A stretch of DNA of 53,954 nucleotides from Bacillota bacterium (lineage in GTDB: Bacteria; Bacillota; Clostridia; Monoglobales; Firm-18). This document shows, piece after piece, positions 51,272 to 53,954 of the stretch. The position numbers and the translations under genes are program-made. The stretch covers positions 1 through 53,954 of the forward strand of contig JAKJBX010000013.1 of the NCBI GenBank assembly GCA_022706765.1. The letters run 5' to 3'. The notes under the pieces are model-generated. The model was not told the origin of the DNA. It saw only the letters and a list, made by a program, of their open reading frames with translations, and did not search any database. How positions within the stretch are numbered: the stretch's first letter is position 1; each line of letters starts with the position of its first letter.

Positions 51272-53686
51272 TAAGGACATATCGGATTCTTCGGCGTTTG
51301 CCAGCATAGCCGCCGCGCCGCCCGCCTTGACGCCGTCAATCAGCTCCTCCATTTTCAGTCCCATGACGTCCATGCTCATGGTGCAGGCGACAAGCTCCAC
51401 GCCGTTTTCCATCGACGCTTTTATCAGACTTTCGAGGTCGTCCACGTTTTTATTTTTCATCACACGCCTGATCATCTTGGCGCCCATGCCGCCCATATTC
51501 ATTTTAGACAGAGCAAGCTTCCCCGCGCCTCTCGGCATCATGACGCCGAACATCCTGCTCATCAAATCCTTTTTCACCCTGATATGCCCGGGCTTTCGCA
51601 GGATGTTTAATCCCCAGAAAGTAAAGAACATCGACACCTTGCGCCCCATCGACGCCGCCGCATTGGCGATGATAAACGAGGCAATCGCCTTGTCGAGGTC
51701 GCCCGAGAACACGATGATATTCTTGTTGCTGCCGCTTGCCTGTACAGCCGCAGCACAGCCACCCTTGGTGACGGTCGCCGTAGACACGCCCTTTGCAGAC
51801 GTCGCACCGCCAAAGGCATTGCCCGTCCGTCTGCACCACGCTTCAACGTCCAGCGCAAAGGCGGGGTCGGTGGTTTGGATCTGTATGGTGTCGCCCTCCT
51901 TTGCACTTGCCATCGCCTCGGACAGCTTCATGATCGGTCCGGGGCATTGCAGGCCGCAAGCGTTGACCAAAGTAGTGGAAACGTCTTTCGGCAGCATGGT
52001 TTCACTGTTGAGCAGCGTGTCGCCCTTTGGCGGGGACACATGCGAAAATATGCTTCGATACAGGCGGTACCCGCCCGAAAGGTTGTAGCAGTCAAAGCCG
52101 TTTTGGGAAAGCATCCTGCACGCAATGTAGCCGCGCAGACCGATTTGACAGGTAACATATATCTTTTTGGATTTGTCGAGCGTATCAAGGCTTTTGCGAA
52201 GCGCATCCACCGAAATATTGACAAAGCCGTCGATGTGACCGTTTTCAAATTCCGACGGCGTACGAACGTCAAGCAGCACTGTGCTGCCGTCTTTCGGCAG
52301 GTCTGCCACATCGTGCCAATGAAAAATTTTCACCTTGCCGGTCAGAATATTTTCCGCAACAAAGCCCGCCATATTGACCGGGTCTTTCGCCGAGGAGTAC
52401 GGCGGAGCATAGGCAAGCTCCAGCCCGGTGAGGTCGAACACCGTCATCTGCGCACGGATCGCAACGGCGAGCACGTCCAGCCGTTTGTCCGCCCCCTCAA
52501 AGCCCACGACCTGTGCGCCGTAGAGCTGACCCGTCTTTTTGTCAAACAGGATCTTCACCGACATATTGACGGCGCCCGGATAATACGAGGCGTGGGATGC
52601 CGAATAGGTAAAGGATTTTTCATAATCCAGCTCGAGCCTTACAGCTGTCTTTTCGTTGATGCCCGTGGTTGCGACAGTCAGGTCGAAGCATTTGAGTATG
52701 CCTGTGCCCTGCGTTCCGCCATAAGCGCTCTTGATGCCGCAAATGTTATCGGCGGCGACTCTGCCCTGCTTGTTCGCAGGTCCCGCTAAAGGGACAAACG
52801 CCTTTTGACCTGTCACGAAGTCGGTCACCTCAACGGCGTCGCCGACCGCATAGATATTTTCGTCCGAGGTCTGCATGTGCTGGTCGACGATGATGCCGCC
52901 GAAATGGTTCACCGCAAGCCCCGCATCCTTTGCCAGCGAGGTCTCGGGACGCACGCCGACCGACGAGATCACCATGTCCGCCGCAAGCACGGTCTTGCCC
53001 AGCGTCACTTTGAGCCGGTCCCCGTCATCGGCAATCGCCTGTACGGCGTCGCCGAGGATCAGCCTGACGCCCTTTTGTATGACGTGGTTATGCACATCCG
53101 CCGCCATATCCACATCAAGCGGCGCAATCAGGTGGTCCGCAAATTCTGCTATGGTGACGTCGATCCCCGCAGCCGCAAGGTTTTCCGCCATCTCCACGCC
53201 GATATAGCCACCGCCGACGACCACGGCGCTCTTTGGCTTGGCGGATGCGATATAATCTTTGATGCGGTAGGTGTCGGGGATATTGCGCAGCGTGAACACC
53301 TTGGGGTTGTCAAAGCCTGTGATATTTGGACGAATAGGCTCCGCTCCCGGGGACAGGATCAGCTTGTCGTAGCTTTCCCTGTATGTCACGTTATCCTTAA
53401 TATTCTTAACTTCTACGGTTTTTGCGGCAGGGTCGATCGCAATGACCTCGCTCTGTATGCGGACATCGACGTTGAAACGGCTGTTGAAGCTCTTAGGCGT
53501 TTGCAGAGTGAGCGCAGATTTTTCCGTAATCTCGCCGCCGATGTAATAGGGCAGCCCACAATTTGCGAAGCTGATGTATTCGCCCCGCTCGAACAGGATG
53601 ATTTGCGCGGCTTCGTCAAGCCTGCGCAGCCTGGCTGCCGCAGACGCACCGCCCGCCACACCGCCGATGATCAAAATTTTACCCAT
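51263..53686 (-). CDS. CoA-disulfide reductase-like flavoprotein fused to rhodanese, TusA and DsrE-like domains
   Basis: An 807-residue cytoplasmic fusion. Residues 1-440 are a pyridine-nucleotide:disulfide oxidoreductase of the CoA-disulfide reductase/NADH oxidase type (FAD motif IIGGVAGGASAAARLRR, single redox cysteine in SFANCGLPYYIGG, NAD motif VVGGGYIGVEMAE). Next comes a rhodanese domain (about 455-545, active loop CQIGLR), a TusA-like domain (about 563-635, CGLQCPGP) and a DsrE/DrsE-like C-terminus (about 650-807). The set suggests relay of persulfide sulfur and reduction of CoA or polysulfide. ATG at 53686 follows GGGAG by 9 nt; a TTG 9 nt upstream is less likely. The last codons and stop derive from a family B repeat. 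Confidence 0.92.
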   Translation of the reverse strand: MGKILIIGGVAGGASAAARLRRLDEAAQIILFERGEYISFANCGLPYYIGGEITEKSALTLQTPKSFNSRFNVDVRIQSEVIAIDPAAKTVEVKNIKDNVTYRESYDKLILSPGAEPIRPNITGFDNPKVFTLRNIPDTYRIKDYIASAKPKSAVVVGGGYIGVEMAENLAAAGIDVTIAEFADHLIAPLDVDMAADVHNHVIQKGVRLILGDAVQAIADDGDRLKVTLGKTVLAADMVISSVGVRPETSLAKDAGLAVNHFGGIIVDQHMQTSDENIYAVGDAVEVTDFVTGQKAFVPLAGPANKQGRVAADNICGIKSAYGGTQGTGILKCFDLTVATTGINEKTAVRLELDYEKSFTYSASHASYYPGAVNMSVKILFDKKTGQLYGAQVVGFEGADKRLDVLAVAIRAQMTVFDLTGLELAYAPPYSSAKDPVNMAGFVAENILTGKVKIFHWHDVADLPKDGSTVLLDVRTPSEFENGHIDGFVNISVDALRKSLDTLDKSKKIYVTCQIGLRGYIACRMLSQNGFDCYNLSGGYRLYRSIFSHVSPPKGDTLLNSETMLPKDVSTTLVNACGLQCPGPIMKLSEAMASAKEGDTIQIQTTDPAFALDVEAWCRRTGNAFGGATSAKGVSTATVTKGGCAAAVQASGSNKNIIVFSGDLDKAIASFIIANAAASMGRKVSMFFTFWGLNILRKPGHIRVKKDLMSRMFGVMMPRGAGKLALSKMNMGGMGAKMIRRVMKNKNVDDLESLIKASMENGVELVACTMSMDVMGLKMEELIDGVKAGGAAAMLANAEESDMSLFI

Positions 53687-53709
53687 GATGCTCAACTCCC
53701 TTCATGTTG

Positions 53710-53954
53710 AAAAAGTGCCTTACGGCACTTTTTGGTGCGCTGACGCAAGCCTTTGCCAAGGAACGAATTAATTGTTTTACCTTATAGGAAATTTGAGAAA
53801 TTTCCTATAAGGTAAAAAAGTGCCTTACGGCACTTTTTAGTGCGCTGACGCAAGCCTTTGCCAAGGAACGAATTAATTGTTTTATCTTATAGGAAATTTG
53901 AGAAATTTCCTATAAGATAAAAAAGTGCCTTGCGGCACTTTTTAGTGCGCTGAC
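53710..53954. mobile_element. Tandem array of family B units (105-bp period), cut by the window end
   Basis: Two complete units and the start of a third. Unit 1: hairpin 1 at 53710-53733, core 53734-53774, hairpin 2 with 20-bp arms at 53775-53794 and 53798-53817. Unit 2 repeats this 105 bp further on (hairpin 2 at 53880-53899 and 53903-53922). Unit 3 begins with hairpin 1 and stops at the window edge in GTGCGCTGAC. The arms of units 1 and 2 differ by one compensated base pair (C-G at 53780/53812; T-A at 53885/53917). No gene is visible. Confidence 0.85.

Noticed and set aside
53710..53954. Possible CRISPR array at the window end
   Set aside because: The 105-bp units are repeated over their full length without unique spacers, and the same unit occurs singly at other loci; it is a tandem hairpin repeat.

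Overview
The window looks like chromosomal DNA from a Gram-positive, low-branch Clostridia (Bacillota). The evidence is a division and cell-wall (dcw) cluster with a SpoVD-type PASTA transpeptidase and a meso-DAP-type MurE, an ECF sigma factor with an RsiV-type anti-sigma factor, several S-layer-homology (SLH) proteins, abundant GTG/TTG starts behind strong GGAGG sites, and sigma-A-like promoters. The SLH proteins next to rhamnogalacturonan enzymes suggest a gut or plant-fibre degrader (a Monoglobus-like or Oscillospirales-like lineage is a guess). The order cannot be fixed from this sequence alone.

Layout. 1-372: a TA-flanked MITE past the end of the dcw cluster. 373-9832 (minus): mraZ, rsmH, ftsL-like, spoVD, murE, murF, mraY, ftsW, read from a promoter that overlaps three MraZ-type boxes; murD and murG are missing from their usual places. 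9970-13933 (minus): an orphan Wzz-like protein, an ECF sigma/anti-sigma pair with a hairpin leader, tRNA-Leu(UAG), a small conserved unknown and a lipoprotein. 14151-18172: glyA-rarA diverging from nth-nagB. 18232-21519 (minus): ilvB-ilvN-ilvC. 21685-28823: a glycine-zipper stress-like protein, malic enzyme, a DUF2975/XRE/DUF4173 membrane operon, and GIY-YIG, YqxD and MFS genes. 28890-35219 (minus): a four-gene operon for rhamnose/uronate oligosaccharides (GH88/105, GH106-like, Gfo/Idh, 2-hydroxyacid dehydrogenase). 35728-45837 (minus): three SLH proteins, a partner secreted protein sharing a repeated beta-module, and a flavodoxin. 45868-49605 (minus): a MacAB-like exporter in one operon with an SLH protein. 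49813-51096 (plus): a DacF-like protein with degenerate catalytic motifs. 51263-53686 (minus): a multidomain CoA-disulfide reductase/rhodanese/TusA/DsrE protein. 53710-end: a tandem hairpin repeat that runs off the window.

The most unusual signal is in the non-coding DNA. At least four families of small non-autonomous repeats are present: family A, with TA target duplications and about 22-bp terminal inverted repeats; family B, about 105 bp, with two hairpins and a conserved core; family C, a 166-bp near-perfect palindrome with a 5-bp duplication; and a composite family D/F. They sit repeatedly at stop-codon/Shine-Dalgarno junctions inside operons, so that at least five genes (murF, spoVD, ilvB, the DUF2975 gene and the CoA-disulfide reductase gene) end on a stop codon lying within or formed by a repeat. 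Two family B copies are nested in one family A copy, and another family A copy preserves the matching empty sites. No CRISPR array, prophage, transposase or rRNA was seen.
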